From positions 9,001,001-9,065,000 of the forward strand of contig JAQISU010000115.1 of NCBI GenBank assembly GCA_029339505.1: a stretch of 64,000 bases of DNA. The letters run 5' to 3'. Numbering within the stretch: the stretch's first letter is position 1; the number at the start of each line of letters is the position of its first letter. This stretch comes from Unio delphinus. Its lineage: Eukaryota; Mollusca; Bivalvia; Unionida; Unionidae. The translations under genes and the position numbers were made by a program. Of this stretch, positions 1 through 31,209 are shown in pieces. The notes under the pieces were generated by a model that had not been told where the DNA came from, did not search any database, and saw nothing but the letters and a program-made list of their open reading frames with translations.

Positions 1-471
1 ATTTCATTGTATGACCTTTGATCCAAAGTTCTTCCTGGTGCACCGTTTCACATTATTTGGGATATTTTAGAAATAGTTTTGTTATGTGGATTTATCAATA
101 TATAAAATATCGAGAAGGTACTATTTAGATATTGATAATATTACTTTTGCCCCATTGTGATCACACACATTAAATCTCATCCACCCAGTTTTCGGAACCA
201 GATCATCGTCAAAGATCTCAATAGTGAAATATAAAATATATGACTGTACATAAGTGAATATCATACGTGTAAGAAGCATATATGAATCCATAATGCAATG
301 GCCAACGACACCAATAAGCGCACACATACAAATAAACGCTTGTGAACAGTTTAATGCATTTACTTAAAAAGATGTAATGGAATATACATATTATGGAAAA
401 GCCTGAATATGACAAAACGTGCTGTGTGCTATTGCAGGTCACCGAACGCTCTCTCTCTCTCTCTCTCTCTG

Positions 472-557
<86 letters not shown>

Positions 558-3430
558 ACCAATCAGGGACGAACTAGTGAAGATAAAGGAACGAACGGGT
601 TCGTAAAAGTTAAGACATGGCAACAATTGTAGGTTAGCACAATTCATGCCAGACACAATGTATGAGTAATGTTTTGTCACAATATTTGCCTGGAATATCT
701 TTCCTGCAATACAATAGTAAAAAAAAAAAAACAAGAATACATTGCGATTACCACTTTTTAAATCTTTCATTATAGGCTTGAGTTTTTAAGGCAACAAATA
801 TATTATTGTTTATTTTTGTCTTGTGGTATGTCTTTCTTGTTCAGAATATGGTTCACACCGCTTAAAATGCTTTCAGTATAATACGTGAATACAATTGTTC
901 TGCTGCCAGGCTCCTTTCATGCTCTGTATTATATCAACAATTCTGGATGGAACCTGTTTTGATTTTGTTTCTGAATGTTTTCATTGATGTATTTCCATCT
1001 TTCCTATTCGTTAAGACTCCGTTGCCTAATAGGAAAAGCGAAACAATTTTAGTAACATTGAAAAATAACTTAATTCATTTGAATACAGAGTGAAAAATTG
1101 AAGGAAACTGAAAGTAAATAAAACATTATCATTAAAGTCATATCACAAGTCCAAACGAGAAGGTGTGGGTGTGATTGTTGAAAGAGTCGCATTATCAGGT
1201 AGAGAGAAAATGTAAGAAAATAGAACAGGGAGTACGTTGTTGTTGTTTGTATTTTGGTTTCTTCGTTGTTCGCTGTTTATGTAGTTTCTTAGCTTTTTAT
1301 TTACTTTTCTGCGAGGATGATTCCATTGTTCTGGGGGTTTTGTGGGGAGTATATACGGTGTCATATAACTTTGATAAGTGCATCATTTTCCCTAAGACGC
1401 CGAAAGCGTAAATCGGATTTTTTCCCATATGCTTTTCAAAACGTGGGAATCGAGATTACTTTTATTGTTTCATAAATTATAGTGCGCTATTTTTGAAGGT
1501 ATTTTACCTTAATTTTGTCTGTTTGTTACTTTATTGTTTTACACAGATTAAATTACTGGAAGACTATACAAATTGTAGGAAATTCATATCATGCACAAGT
1601 ACTCGTACTGGCGACGAATGATTGTTTTACTCGACTTCTGTTTTTCGTAAATCCGCAGCCGCACAGTTCTGTATCGGTGCTCCGAGCTGTCAGCTATATT
1701 CCATTTCTGCCTGCGCGGTTTTGAAATCGACAAAGCTATGTATTTTATCTTTAATAACAATCAAATACGGTTGCTAATCGTGTTAAGACTGTTTTGTCCC
1801 GCTGCAAGTAGGTCTATATAGATTCGTGATGCAATCGTAAAGACATTAATGTGTTTGCACCATCAGTTAATTGGTTCCATTCTATATAACCCAAACAAAT
1901 CTGATTGGTGCACCTATGATGGCTGCTGTAGGTTTGATCTCAGCCACACCAAGACCGAACGTTGTTGCTGCATCAAGACCACATATAACATTTACGACGA
2001 AACACGCGTGATTGTATTTCACAAGCAAGGCAGTTCTCACTGTTATTTCATCTCCCAGTTGTTGTCCCGCTATGTTGTCACGTTGATTACATTGGTGTCT
2101 ATCATAGACCCAGTCCGGACTCATCAATTTCAAGTGCTACATGTACATTTACATCTAACCAGTTCCACTTTCTTTAATGGAAAAATTGTCATGGAAAGAC
2201 AAAAACATTCTGATTGGAAGATATTTTAATTCCGGTGTTAGATATATTTAATTTTATTGTTAGTCTTATTAGTTTAGATTTCATTACATGTTACTGTATT
2301 GTAACATTTTTTACTGGACCTGACCTTGTAAACAACTATTAATAGCTTCATTATTCTTTATGTGTATGAGCTTATATGATTATGATTAGGGTAAACAAGA
2401 CGACATAAATATGTTGATCAGGGTCGGGTTTTGGAGATGTCTAAGTGAATGTTGTCGGCTATTGTGTTGTAAATAAACAAGACTCATTAGATCATTCTAG
2501 GTTGTTTGTCATTTAGGAAATGGTTGCGTTTAGAAAATGCTAATTGTCATCTGAGATCAAGCAGATAGCAATAATATAGTGTGAACATGGCTTTTTAGCA
2601 GTCGTTCTGGAACATCTAGCACCTTTACGTTGCATTATGTTGTGACCATTTTTGACTCGACCTTATTTTCTTCAAATTATATTATTCAAGTCATCATTTT
2701 CTTTGAATATACAAAAGTGCTCTGATAAAGTTCTTGGATAAAAACATTCATTGGAATTTATATTTAATCTAAATCTGGAATAAATACTATTGATGTGATT
2801 TAACAAGAGAATATTGACACTTCGGTACTTTGCAGGCTATAACAAACAAGTCATCGCCTTCAATGTTATATCTCTTCGGGACTTGAACTGAGTTTTGTTC
2901 AGGACCTTTTATTAATGTGACTTGTGTCTTTAATTCTTTAATTTAATTCACAATACCGTGTGTTCTTTTTTCCCATTTTTCACTTTGTATCCTATTATAG
3001 TATTTGTTAAATTTTACAATAATTGTTGTCTTTACCCTATTTTATTACATATTTTAATAGCATAGACTCGTAACATCAGCGATTGAACGTTATGGTGGAT
3101 TAATACCCTTTTGATTTGGACTGTATTGATTATACCTCTGCCTGAGGTCTCAAACGATCGTTATTCTCTTTGCCCAATATATATTGCGCGACCATGTGCG
3201 TACTTGTTGAATAAAAGTCGAGATTTTTTTCCCAATTGCGTAAATGTTGGTACTTAATATTCTTTGATGCAGATCAGATCGGCGAATACCACATCACGAC
3301 TGTATAAACATTCCCGAGTCTTTTCTCGCACCTGGTGCTGTCGCCAATGATTGAGTCATTTCAAGTACTATATTCGACGATTTCAAGATTGTTCGATTTG
3401 GCATTTCCACATAAGGATAACTCCAACCAT
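1..3430. other. No gene recognised; AT-rich flank with one microsatellite
   Basis: Holds the (CT)n(AT)n tract at 449-554 and short open frames of up to 126 codons (1849-2229, plus) with no recognisable domain. It may contain further exons of the minus-strand NHR/RRM gene, but I could not identify any. Confidence 0.5.
449..554. repeat. Compound microsatellite (CT)n-(AT)n
   Basis: About 11 CT units followed by GTATAA and then about 37 AT units. Apparent proteins of repeated Tyr-Ile or Ser-Leu across it are artefacts. Confidence 0.98.
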
Positions 3431-3436
3431 CAATTT

Positions 3437-3676
3437 TTATTTGGTGCTTAAAATCATATTTGAATGTATACAAAGCGCGGTAACATCATTATGACGAGGA
3501 TAGTCATCGACAATTCGGACAGCATTATCATCAATGTTAGCATCTGCTGTCAATTGTTCAAAAACTGCTTTAGCAAATTCCACAACCTCATTACCACGAC
3601 GAGATTCCATCACGTTTATAATAAATCTAATCTTAGACACAAATACTTGAAGCGATTTAAATGCCGACCGCAACAT
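3437..3676 (-). pseudogene. Unassigned coding-like fragment, possible vWA-domain remnant
   Basis: An open frame of 79 codons has non-repetitive, coding-like composition (FIINVMESRRGNEV, then an amphipathic helix FAKAVFEQL). The spacing loosely recalls the start of a von Willebrand A domain (FxIDxSxS followed by a helix), but the metal-site Asp and Ser pattern is not intact. In-frame stop just upstream; no intron borders identified. Weak assignment. Confidence 0.2.
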
Positions 3677-3943
3677 TTAAAATGTTTCAATCTGAATACC
3701 ATCTTTAGCTAACAATAATACTGCTGTTGTAAATACGAAATATTTAATATCGTTTTGTTTGTTCGTTACGCATTCGTACTATTTTACCGGGCTTATTGGT
3801 TATTAATGTTTTAATTGACTCTGTCCAATATCGAATATGACGTACGCTATTCCCTTCTATTCAACCTAGTCATTCACGTGTATAATTTCCCAACGTAAAT
3901 CTTTATGTGACATATCTTGCGATTGTGCTTTTGTACAGCAAAT

Positions 3944-4075
3944 ATGGTACACTGTGTCGCATTAGGATGTAGCCAAAACAGTTATGCTGTGAATAAGAAT
4001 TATTTTTTTCCCGAAAGACCCTGTTTACCAGGGAAAAAAGTGGATTCATGAGGTGGGATCGAATTTATGCCGAAT
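3944..4075 (+). pseudogene. THAP-type zinc-finger fragment with frameshift
   Basis: From ATG 3944 the frame reads MVHCVALGCSQNS, the CxxxxC opening typical of THAP C2CH fingers, then a YFFPERP segment and, one frame over after a run of six A, KKWIHEVGSNLC with the invariant Trp and a His. The frameshift falls in the A-run near 4040. A polypyrimidine-like TGCTTTTGTACAG stands just before the start. THAP fingers occur in host regulators and in P-element, Kolobok and related transposases; no transposase body was found beside it, so this is probably a decayed fragment. Confidence 0.45.
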
Positions 4076-4399
4076 TATAGTTAATTTGGCCCAGAGACAA
4101 TACGACCCAACTCGATAGATAATTCGGGCGAGCAAGAGATATATACTGTGTCAAATCTTAGGAATAGCTTTAAGGGGACGAAACTAAATTTAAACAAACT
4201 ATCTTGATATTCTTTCGAACAAAATAATCATACTTCGTAACGTACACATATATCAGAGAGAACACAAACTGACAGATCTCAAATTAAAATATTGTTTATA
4301 TACATTTTAATGCTAAAAATATATTCATCTGCACAACGACTTTCTTAATTTAAGTCCTCCAGTCAAATTGTCAATATTGATTTATATTTAAGAAAATAC

Positions 4400-4990
4400 T
4401 TAACAGTTAATATTCTTGAGAATACGCATATAACCATCTGTACAGAGGATGTAGTCATTGCAAGAATCAGAATTAGTTCTGCATACATAACCCACTCCCA
4501 CATACTAAAAGGTGAATATCCACTAGAGTGGGTTTCTTGCAATGAACCATTCATTGCTAAACACTTTATGACCGAGTGTTCCGGCCGGCAGCCTACGCGT
4601 GATAAGTACTATAATGTACATTATATGAAGGAACTTTTTGATACTATACATATCACTTGTATTTTAGATTTCCTAAAGGAAGTAAATCTTTTTTTAAAAC
4701 TATAACTTGTAAGCCATCACCTAGAACATATTTATCTAATGCAAATACGGCCTCTTATTTTCAACATCTTTTCATCAACATACACAATCTACACCTCCCT
4801 TTGATTGGGAAGCTTTATATTTTACTGTTACCATCATCACACCATTTTACTTTGAACTATTTGGTTTTCGATATCGCTGGTTGATATTAAACCTTTTAGT
4901 ATTTTTAAACATGTATAAATACAACCTCTTGTATGGCGCTAAATAGCCTAAATGTGCAGGAGCGCCGTCAACCATAAATTAATCAATCTT
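4400..4990 (+). mobile_element. LINE 3' end, copy 1 (truncated non-LTR retrotransposon)
   Basis: About 590 bp shared with 19480-20095. It encodes the C-terminal tail found after reverse transcriptase/RNase H in Jockey/I-like LINEs: THSHILKGE, a CNEPF cysteine motif, HFMTEC, then a YY-rich helix. The non-coding end contains GGCGCTAAATAG and GCGCCGTCAA and finishes in a short ATCAATC tail. It lacks the RT domain, so it is a 5'-truncated insertion. Confidence 0.7.
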
Positions 4991-5954
4991 AAAGCAGCCA
5001 GTTCAATACAATGGGACTTCCCATGTATTGTTGATTTGACATTGAACCAATCCAAAAGTACGCTACCTTTAACAACAAAGGAAAATAACTATTGCAGGAA
5101 TAGAATATGATTAATTTAAAATGTTTCCAAAATGAAGTATAATGCAGTATAATATTGTGCATAATACAAGTCACTTGCCCATGATTCGTATCCGTAAATC
5201 ACGTGATATACCAATGAGTTTAGAGTGTAATACAAGAACATCTTATCTGTTCGAACTGTTATACGTACAACTACTATTTAATAACGTATTTTTATCGGTT
5301 TTGAAACGCAAAAAATGTACGTATTCGAGAAGGGTTATACAATTTAATTTAAAGAGAACCCTAAGGTCTGCATGGAGCAAACGAATGATTCCAATTACCT
5401 GATATGGTTCCAATAACATACAATCAGTCGATTACTAAGACTGTCTTACTATGTATAGTTTTTTAAATCAAATTCTAGACTCTAGTCACATTCTCATTGA
5501 GGGAGTTGAAAGATGTCGGTCCCATTTATAAAATTGGGAGATGATCCCGATAATTATAAAGACGTGTCTTTAATCTTTTACAAATATTTGAACAATTAAA
5601 TTTATTTTTGAGTAGAAGTAATTAGTGTAATCATTAAGAATGATTTAAAATGAAATGAGCACTGTTGATAGCATGCTCAATTTAAAATTATATATGCAAA
5701 ACTAATTATCAAAAGATGGGAAAGATTCAGCTGACCTGTGTTTTAAGGAAGGTGTTCGACAAAATTATTTATGGAAAACTGCATTTGACTTTTCAGTAAA
5801 GGTCACCATGGTGAAATGATAAATGTATTAAGGGTAAGGTATGCATACTTGAATAGTAATGTTAGAACCCGTATGAAGTCAGCACTTCATTTCATATACG
5901 TATATATTCATGTTGTCTTCTCAGAATCAAAAGAAAATAAAAAGTGTTCCATAC
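4990..5954. other. No feature recognised
   Basis: AT-rich, with short open frames lacking domain signal. In the gene's direction this is the intron after the last exon seen; a minus-strand AATAAA is present near 5600 but no terminal exon supports its use. Confidence 0.4.
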
Positions 5955-25458
<19,504 letters not shown>

Positions 25459-25570
25459 CTGTGCAAAAATATATGCATTGAAGCATTACAGTGTATATAG
25501 ATAAGTATAGCTTAACAGGGATGTACATAGCATGCTCTATAGCGTTGACTGAACCACTTGGTGTTGCTGT

Positions 25571-25805
25571 ATTAGGGATTAACGCCATTGTTCAGCACAC
25601 GATAGGCTGGCTATACATGGCGGCCAGTATTAATGGTGGAGGAAGAACCAGGGAACATCCACGGAAAGTACCACTGACCCACGAGAAGATACTGGCAAGA
25701 TTTCTCACATATCCACATTGGCCGAATCTGACACTCGAACCCACGCAGACAGAGGTGATATGGCAGTGGTCCGTAACGGAGAGCTTTTTACCACTCGGCC
25801 ACTTA
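25571..25805 (-). mobile_element. tRNA-derived SINE, minus strand
   Basis: Read on the minus strand the element starts with a pol III A box, TGGCCGAGTGG (25801-25791), and has a B-box-like GGGTTCGAGTGT near 25742-25731, a tRNA-Leu/Ser-like head. The body contains a CTTCCTCCACCATTAATACT segment and TGGCCGCCATGT, shared with 45308-45515. Its 5' end abuts the first base block of duplicated unit 1. Confidence 0.7.
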
Positions 25806-25861
25806 GTTATGAGAATAAGATCGCGTTAGCCATTAAGATGTACCACTCCACAAGTCCCCTA

Positions 25862-26096
25862 TAATACATAGTATACCCCCATCATACACCCCGATATTAT
25901 ACAACAATACTACACCTCCATACTACTCCCAAATATTGCACTCCCATACTATACCCCCATAATAAACCACAATACTACCCACCCAAAATATATATCCATA
26001 CTACACCCCAATTCTACACCCCGATACCATACCCCAATGCAACATCTCCATACTACACCTCAATATTACACCCCCATGCTACACCCCCATACTAAA
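25862..26096. repeat. C-rich minisatellite (ATACTACACCCCA)n, unit 1 copy
   Basis: Units of 13-15 bp, mostly ATACTACACCCC with variants. Matches 36976-37312, which has more units. Confidence 0.93.
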
Positions 26097-27190
26097 TCAG
26101 ATAGGAGTGAATTATATTTGTCCCGAAAGCTTGCCTACTCACACAAACCTTACAAACATTGATATGGTACAAAACATCTTTTTTATATTAAACTATACTT
26201 ATTGAAACTACTTTTCTGACTATTACCAACGAAAATAACTAACAAAGTTTCGTTTACCTTTGGATTGTATTTCCTGGACATTGCAAATATACAACAATAT
26301 TTAAAATAATGGACATAGAGTACGATATGAACAAAGACCCGGAATTAAATCTGAGAGAGCAAATTCAGAAAATGACGTGGTCTTTAAACTCGTTCTAAAA
26401 CTAACCTTTGAGTTATATCATATAAATCAATACTACTGCCTTGGTAGAACTGCAGTCGAACGTCATTTAACCTTCACATTGTACTGCACCATGATAATAC
26501 ATGTATATATAAAGTACACAAACGCACACACACATATGTGGGCTGGGGGTAATGTAGATTATGGTAGATTTTGATTGATTTTTACCTTTGCACAGGATCG
26601 AATTTGTCACTCGACAGTCATCATAAAGTTTACATACGAGAATAGCATCCCATCCATTACTTGTTAGAACACCCGAACTCCCCGCCACCTTTTTAACGAG
26701 GTTTTATACATAACAGGAGTGAATTATATTTATTTTTAAATCTTGTCTCTCCCGGAACAGAACCTATTAACTTTGCATACGTGCTTGAATAGATCTGTGA
26801 ACGTTAGGTTTATTATTTTATACTTTGGGACCAATACTTGATGATCATTATTGCCCATAATGGCTACAGTTTCTTTTGACTTAGTTCAAGTTTAATGGAA
26901 TGTTTCAATTGCAAATATTCTTAAAATTAAGTTGAATATTGATATTAATATAGATTATTTTACATGCAAATCAATCGAAATGTGCACATTCACATAAGTT
27001 CAAAGTGTAAATGCGGCATTTTGTATGGTGTTTAAAAGTTATAATAAGATACGTTTAACCTTAGCTTTACTTTAGTTTATAATAATAATTGTCAAAACAA
27101 ATTGTACCATGTTAGCATATACTGGAACGGAATGTACTGTGCATCCTCAGTACATCATTCCTACATTGATTCATTGAAAACACATGCATT

Positions 27191-27191
<1 letters not shown>

Positions 27192-27261
<70 letters not shown>

Positions 27262-27308
27262 GAGAGAGAAAGAGAGACAGAGAGAGAGAGAGTGAGAGAG
27301 AGATAGAG
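27192..27308. repeat. (AT)n-(GA)n microsatellite
   Basis: About 33 AT units followed by an interrupted GA tract; the unit 2 homologue (38400-38465) has the AT tract but no GA tract. Confidence 0.96.
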
Positions 27309-28764
27309 ATTATGTTTGATATAAATCTTCTCAAAATTAAAAGCCTGACAATACACATTTATAGTACTACATTCACCTTTTAAGATGCTACGCACACGAA
27401 CATAATAAATGGTTTCTGTCTTGCTCCACGTCAACTGTACCACTCACACATCCTTAAGAACAGCAGCGTCGCATTGATCTAGTAGCTCCCATCTAGCGAT
27501 TCATGTCCTCTTAAAGTGTACATGTGTATTAATCTTCAATAACTACCACCCAAAATACACGTATTATCCTTCATTTCATACTTCCTATACATGTTCGTAT
27601 TCAAGCAATACGTAACGTTGATGCAGTTAATTAGATTATACAAAATAAACATAAGGTTCATTTGACTATCCATGGAGTGCTTCTAATTGCTGTCGAAATA
27701 TTCTATTGTTATGCAGGCTCTATAAATGTTAGGAAAGCAGTTGTCTATAATGTATACGTTTCTTTATGCATCAGAAATTCATGGCTAAACCGTCTAATTT
27801 TTGTATCGATAACATCCTGGACAATTATCGTTGGTGGTAGTACCTATGATTTGATGCTCCATATGTATTCAGCATTCAGAAAACAAAGGTGAGAATGAGG
27901 AGTTGAGTATTATAATTACATCTGAAATATCAAATAAAAGAGTTATATTAAGACCGAGATGTCAAAGACGACGTGTGTGTTACAGCTGAGATGTCACATG
28001 CACTTGTATAAATCTCAAGTTGTATAGTGAAAATTAGTCTATTAGATGTATATCAAACTGTAGTTTAACGAACTGGTTTGATCTTTACCTGAAAGAAAGA
28101 TTAGTTATCAACCTGAACTTCAACCTCAGTATTAAATTCTTTAATGATCTTCAGACCATGCCGGTATTTTTTGACAAACTGTCTTAATCAATAGTCAAGA
28201 CATATTTTGATAATTAACAGAGCCTTAAATTAATCTGGATGGCTAGTTATATAGATGTCACACCCTGCTGATTCTGATAATATTTAAGTACAATTAAAAG
28301 GTACAATAATTTTGGAATGTATGATAAAATAATTTGAATTTACAAGGTCATAGAAAAGCTAACACAATTCAAATTCAGGAAATTATTTTAATGTCTGCAT
28401 GTCATTTTGATACAAAGGGATGCTCTTGCGTTATACGAATTGCTTTTAAATATTAACTTTAGTAACCATGGGCAGATTACCCAGAATCCAACCAGAAAGT
28501 AAAAGAAAGGTAATACCGGTAATACACACTTTATTTTTTATACAAAACACCAGATTTTATCTACTGATTGCTGAACTCTATACTAAGTAATTTTGCAAAC
28601 ACACTTGAGTAAAATCAATCAGTCTGTTCCGAACAGTTTAAAAAAATTTAAAAAATAGTTGTCATCTATGTATTTTTTCAAGAGGTTCAATTTGAATTGA
28701 TGATTTTAAATCCATCGCTTCTACCGCAATAGGGGTCTAGCTATATTTCCTAGCCCTTTCTGTC

Positions 28765-28850
28765 AAATGCAAGAGGTTTATACAGCCGATTTGTCAAATG
28801 CAAGAGTTTTAGTACAGCCGATATGTCAAATGCGAGAAGACAAATTTCAA
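28765..28850. repeat. Tandem repeat, about 35 bp, 3 copies (unit 1)
   Basis: TGTCAAATGC(A/G)AGAG followed by TTTATACAGCCGAT, three times. Same array at 39962-40045 in unit 2. Confidence 0.8.
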
Positions 28851-29389
28851 GTCATATCCCGACAATCAGGCTATTATGTGTACATCATGTTTTAATTTAA
28901 GGAAGTTCTTTCATCTTTACTAGCTGGAAAATTTATTAAAATCTCGACTCCAACTCCAAACGTGCGCATTTATTTTTCTTATCCGAATGTCCTTTTTGAC
29001 ACTCAAGTATGTTTACGATGCAAATATCGACATTTTCTCTATGTGATCATTTTAAGAACTTAAACACTCTTATGAAATTCAGATATGTTGCGTTCAAAAT
29101 AGTTGTATTCCATGTCATTTTAGATCTAGGCTTGACCGAGTGTGTCAACTGCTACAGATGGCTAGCTCTACTTCGAAGTGTCTTTTTGTATTGTGAAGTC
29201 TATATACTGAATAGTAACTATAGGAGGTGTGCATGTCTCCAATCAATTTTATGAACAATATAAATCCAAAACAATACATATATCAATATCTTTAATTATT
29301 CTAACAATAATAGCTAAACCAAATCGAATGATAGCGTAAAGTTAGAGACATGGGCAGAGTTCAAATTACTAAACACTACCCTTATATCA

Positions 29390-30467
29390 CATCGGAACAG
29401 ATTTTCAACCTGAGAATACTATGTGAGAAATACCTCCAGCACCAACAAGACCTTTATCATGTCTTTATAGATTTTAAGAAGTCGTTTGACAGGGTATGGC
29501 ATGCACCCCTTTGGTCCACCATGAAGCTGTACAACATCAACGCTAACCAGATCAAAGTCATAGAAAGCCTTTACAGCAAGGCCACCAGCCCAGTATGCTG
29601 CAACGGTCAAATAGGAGATTGGTTTAGGACAACTGTGTGAGTCAGACAGGGCTGCTTGCTTTCCCCTACTCTCTTCAACATCTTCCTTGAAAGAATCATG
29701 ACAGATGCACTGAAAGACCATGAAGGACAGGACAGCTACTGCTTTTGGTATGGAAATCAGTGCAGGGAAGACCAAATTGATGACCAACAACACCAGTGGC
29801 ATCAGCATTGACATCATGAGTAGTGACCAAAAACTGGAAACAGTTAATAGATTCAAGTACTTAGGAGCCATCGTGGCAGACTAGGGATCGAAACCAGAAA
29901 TATTGTCCAGGATTGTGCTGACAATAACAGCAATGGCAAGGCTGAAGACAGTCTGGAAAGACAGAAACACCTCAGTCAGCTCAAAAATCACACTGATGCG
30001 CTCCTTGGTTGCATCTATATTCCTATATGCCTGTGAGTCATGGACCTTCACACCGGATCTCGAAAGGAGGATACAAGCTGTTGAAATGAAATGCTTTCGA
30101 TGGTTGCTTGGCATCACATATGGAGATAATGTGACGAATGAGAAAGTGGGAAACAGAATTAAGCAAGCCATTTGGGCCCTATGAAGAGCTATTGACCATT
30201 GTGAAAAAGCGCAAATTGAAATGGTATGGACATGTCACACGATCAACAGGGCTTGCTAAGACAATCACGCAAGGTACTGTGCAGGGAGGGCGAAGGAGAG
30301 GAAGACAGAGGAAAAGATGGGAGGATAACATCTCTTAGTGGACAGGACTGAAGCTGAGTGACACAGTGAGAGTATCCGAAAACAGATTCGAATGGAGGAA
30401 GCTGGTTGTCAGGTCATCTGTGGTGCCCCAACGGTCGGCAAGACTAAACGATAGATAGTTAGAATAG
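29390..30467 (+). mobile_element. 5'-truncated LINE insertion with 12-bp target duplication
   Basis: RT sequence in broken frames: TSEQIFNLRILCEKYLQHQQ, VFIDFKKSFDRVWH (RT domain with the first catalytic Asp), VRQGCLLSPTLFNIF, FKYLGAIV, FLYACESWTF, RWLLGIT, then KKRKLKWYGHVTRS and GGRRRGRQRKRWED. The FADD core is deleted. The target duplication ACCCTTATATCA stands at 29378-29389 and 30468-30479. Unit 2 has the single empty site (ACCCTGATATCA, about 40580). The 3' end carries a short GATAGATAG tail. The insertion is therefore younger than the duplication, or lost precisely from unit 2 (unlikely). Confidence 0.85.
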
Positions 30468-30534
30468 ACCCTTATATCATTTTGACTGTATTTAAGCAAT
30501 GAGATCAACCTGAATATACTTTACGATCCGCCCC

Positions 30535-30537
<3 letters not shown>

Positions 30538-30602
<65 letters not shown>
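30538..30602. repeat. (CT)n microsatellite
   Basis: About 32 CT units; shrunk to about 8 in unit 2 (40653-40668). Confidence 0.96.
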
Positions 30603-30604
<2 letters not shown>

Positions 30605-30852
30605 CCATCCAAGTAGATACAAATAAGAAATAAAACTAAAAATGGAAAACAAAAAATGAAAATACAAACCCACACCCACCATCTTATACGTTCACAGCTG
30701 TACATTGAAACAAATCGGAACTTGAGAATAAATTGATGAAAATTATGAGCAGGACCGGCTCTGGCCAAAAAGAGCCCCATGAGAGGAGAGTCGTAGGCCA
30801 ACACCCTTCATTTCTCAAACGATTCCACTTTTATGATTCGTATACTTCCATG

Positions 30853-31208
30853 GGTATCCCGTCGTTAGCGCGCAGGTCGAAATCGGGCGAAAAATGCGCG
30901 CCGACAGACGCGCGCACAGACAATTGCGCGCATCACAAGCGCGCAAGGCAGCAATTTTAAAAGTCAATATGTCAAATAAGAATGATTCATACGTATAAAT
31001 AATTCATACAGTAGAAAATAATCTGGTATTTAAATAAGGTTTACTGTTATTAAAATTATTTACGGTTTATTATTTTTATTACTGTTCAAAAACGTTATGT
31101 GCATAATCAATACAAACAAACAAGGCAAAAAATTTAAATATTAAAATTAATTTCAGTTTATTATATCTACCGCTTTTCAAGTTGCAACGTTATGTGGGAT
31201 TCCGCGTT
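30853..31208. mobile_element. Mutator-like non-autonomous element, right-truncated (unit 1)
   Basis: Homologous to 40921-41285. It keeps the left terminus GGTATCCCGTCGTTAGCGCG with ACTTCCATG immediately outside (30844-30852) and the GCGCGC-rich subterminal part, but about 465 bp present in unit 2, including the right terminus and second ACTTCCATG, are missing after GATTCCGCG (about 31208). Confidence 0.75.
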
Positions 31209-31209
31209 A

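Noticed and set aside
218..770. Long frames of Tyr-Ile, Ser-Leu, Thr-His or Cys-Val repeats over microsatellites (also 9455-9758, 27102-27443, 33872-34809, 36634-36819, 52672-52945)
   Set aside because: Pure translation of AT, CT, CATA or CA repeats.
1849..2229. 126-codon plus-strand frame and its 83-codon antisense partner (1882-2133)
   Set aside because: Coding-like on both strands but no motif, intron border or homology I can name.
25571..25805. Functional tRNA gene suggested by A and B boxes
   Set aside because: Box spacing and flanks do not fold into a tRNA; a related copy with the same body shows it is a SINE.
27662..27892. Similar 75-76 codon frames at 27662 and 38827
   Set aside because: C-termini differ by frameshift between units and no conserved pattern is seen; likely non-coding.
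29009..29254. 81-codon open frame kept at the same length in both duplicated units (29009-29254 and 40214-40459)
   Set aside because: Most differences between copies change the residue, there is no domain or splice support, and the shared length follows simply from the recent duplication.
29419..29871. 150-codon minus-strand frame
   Set aside because: Antisense shadow of the LINE reverse transcriptase.
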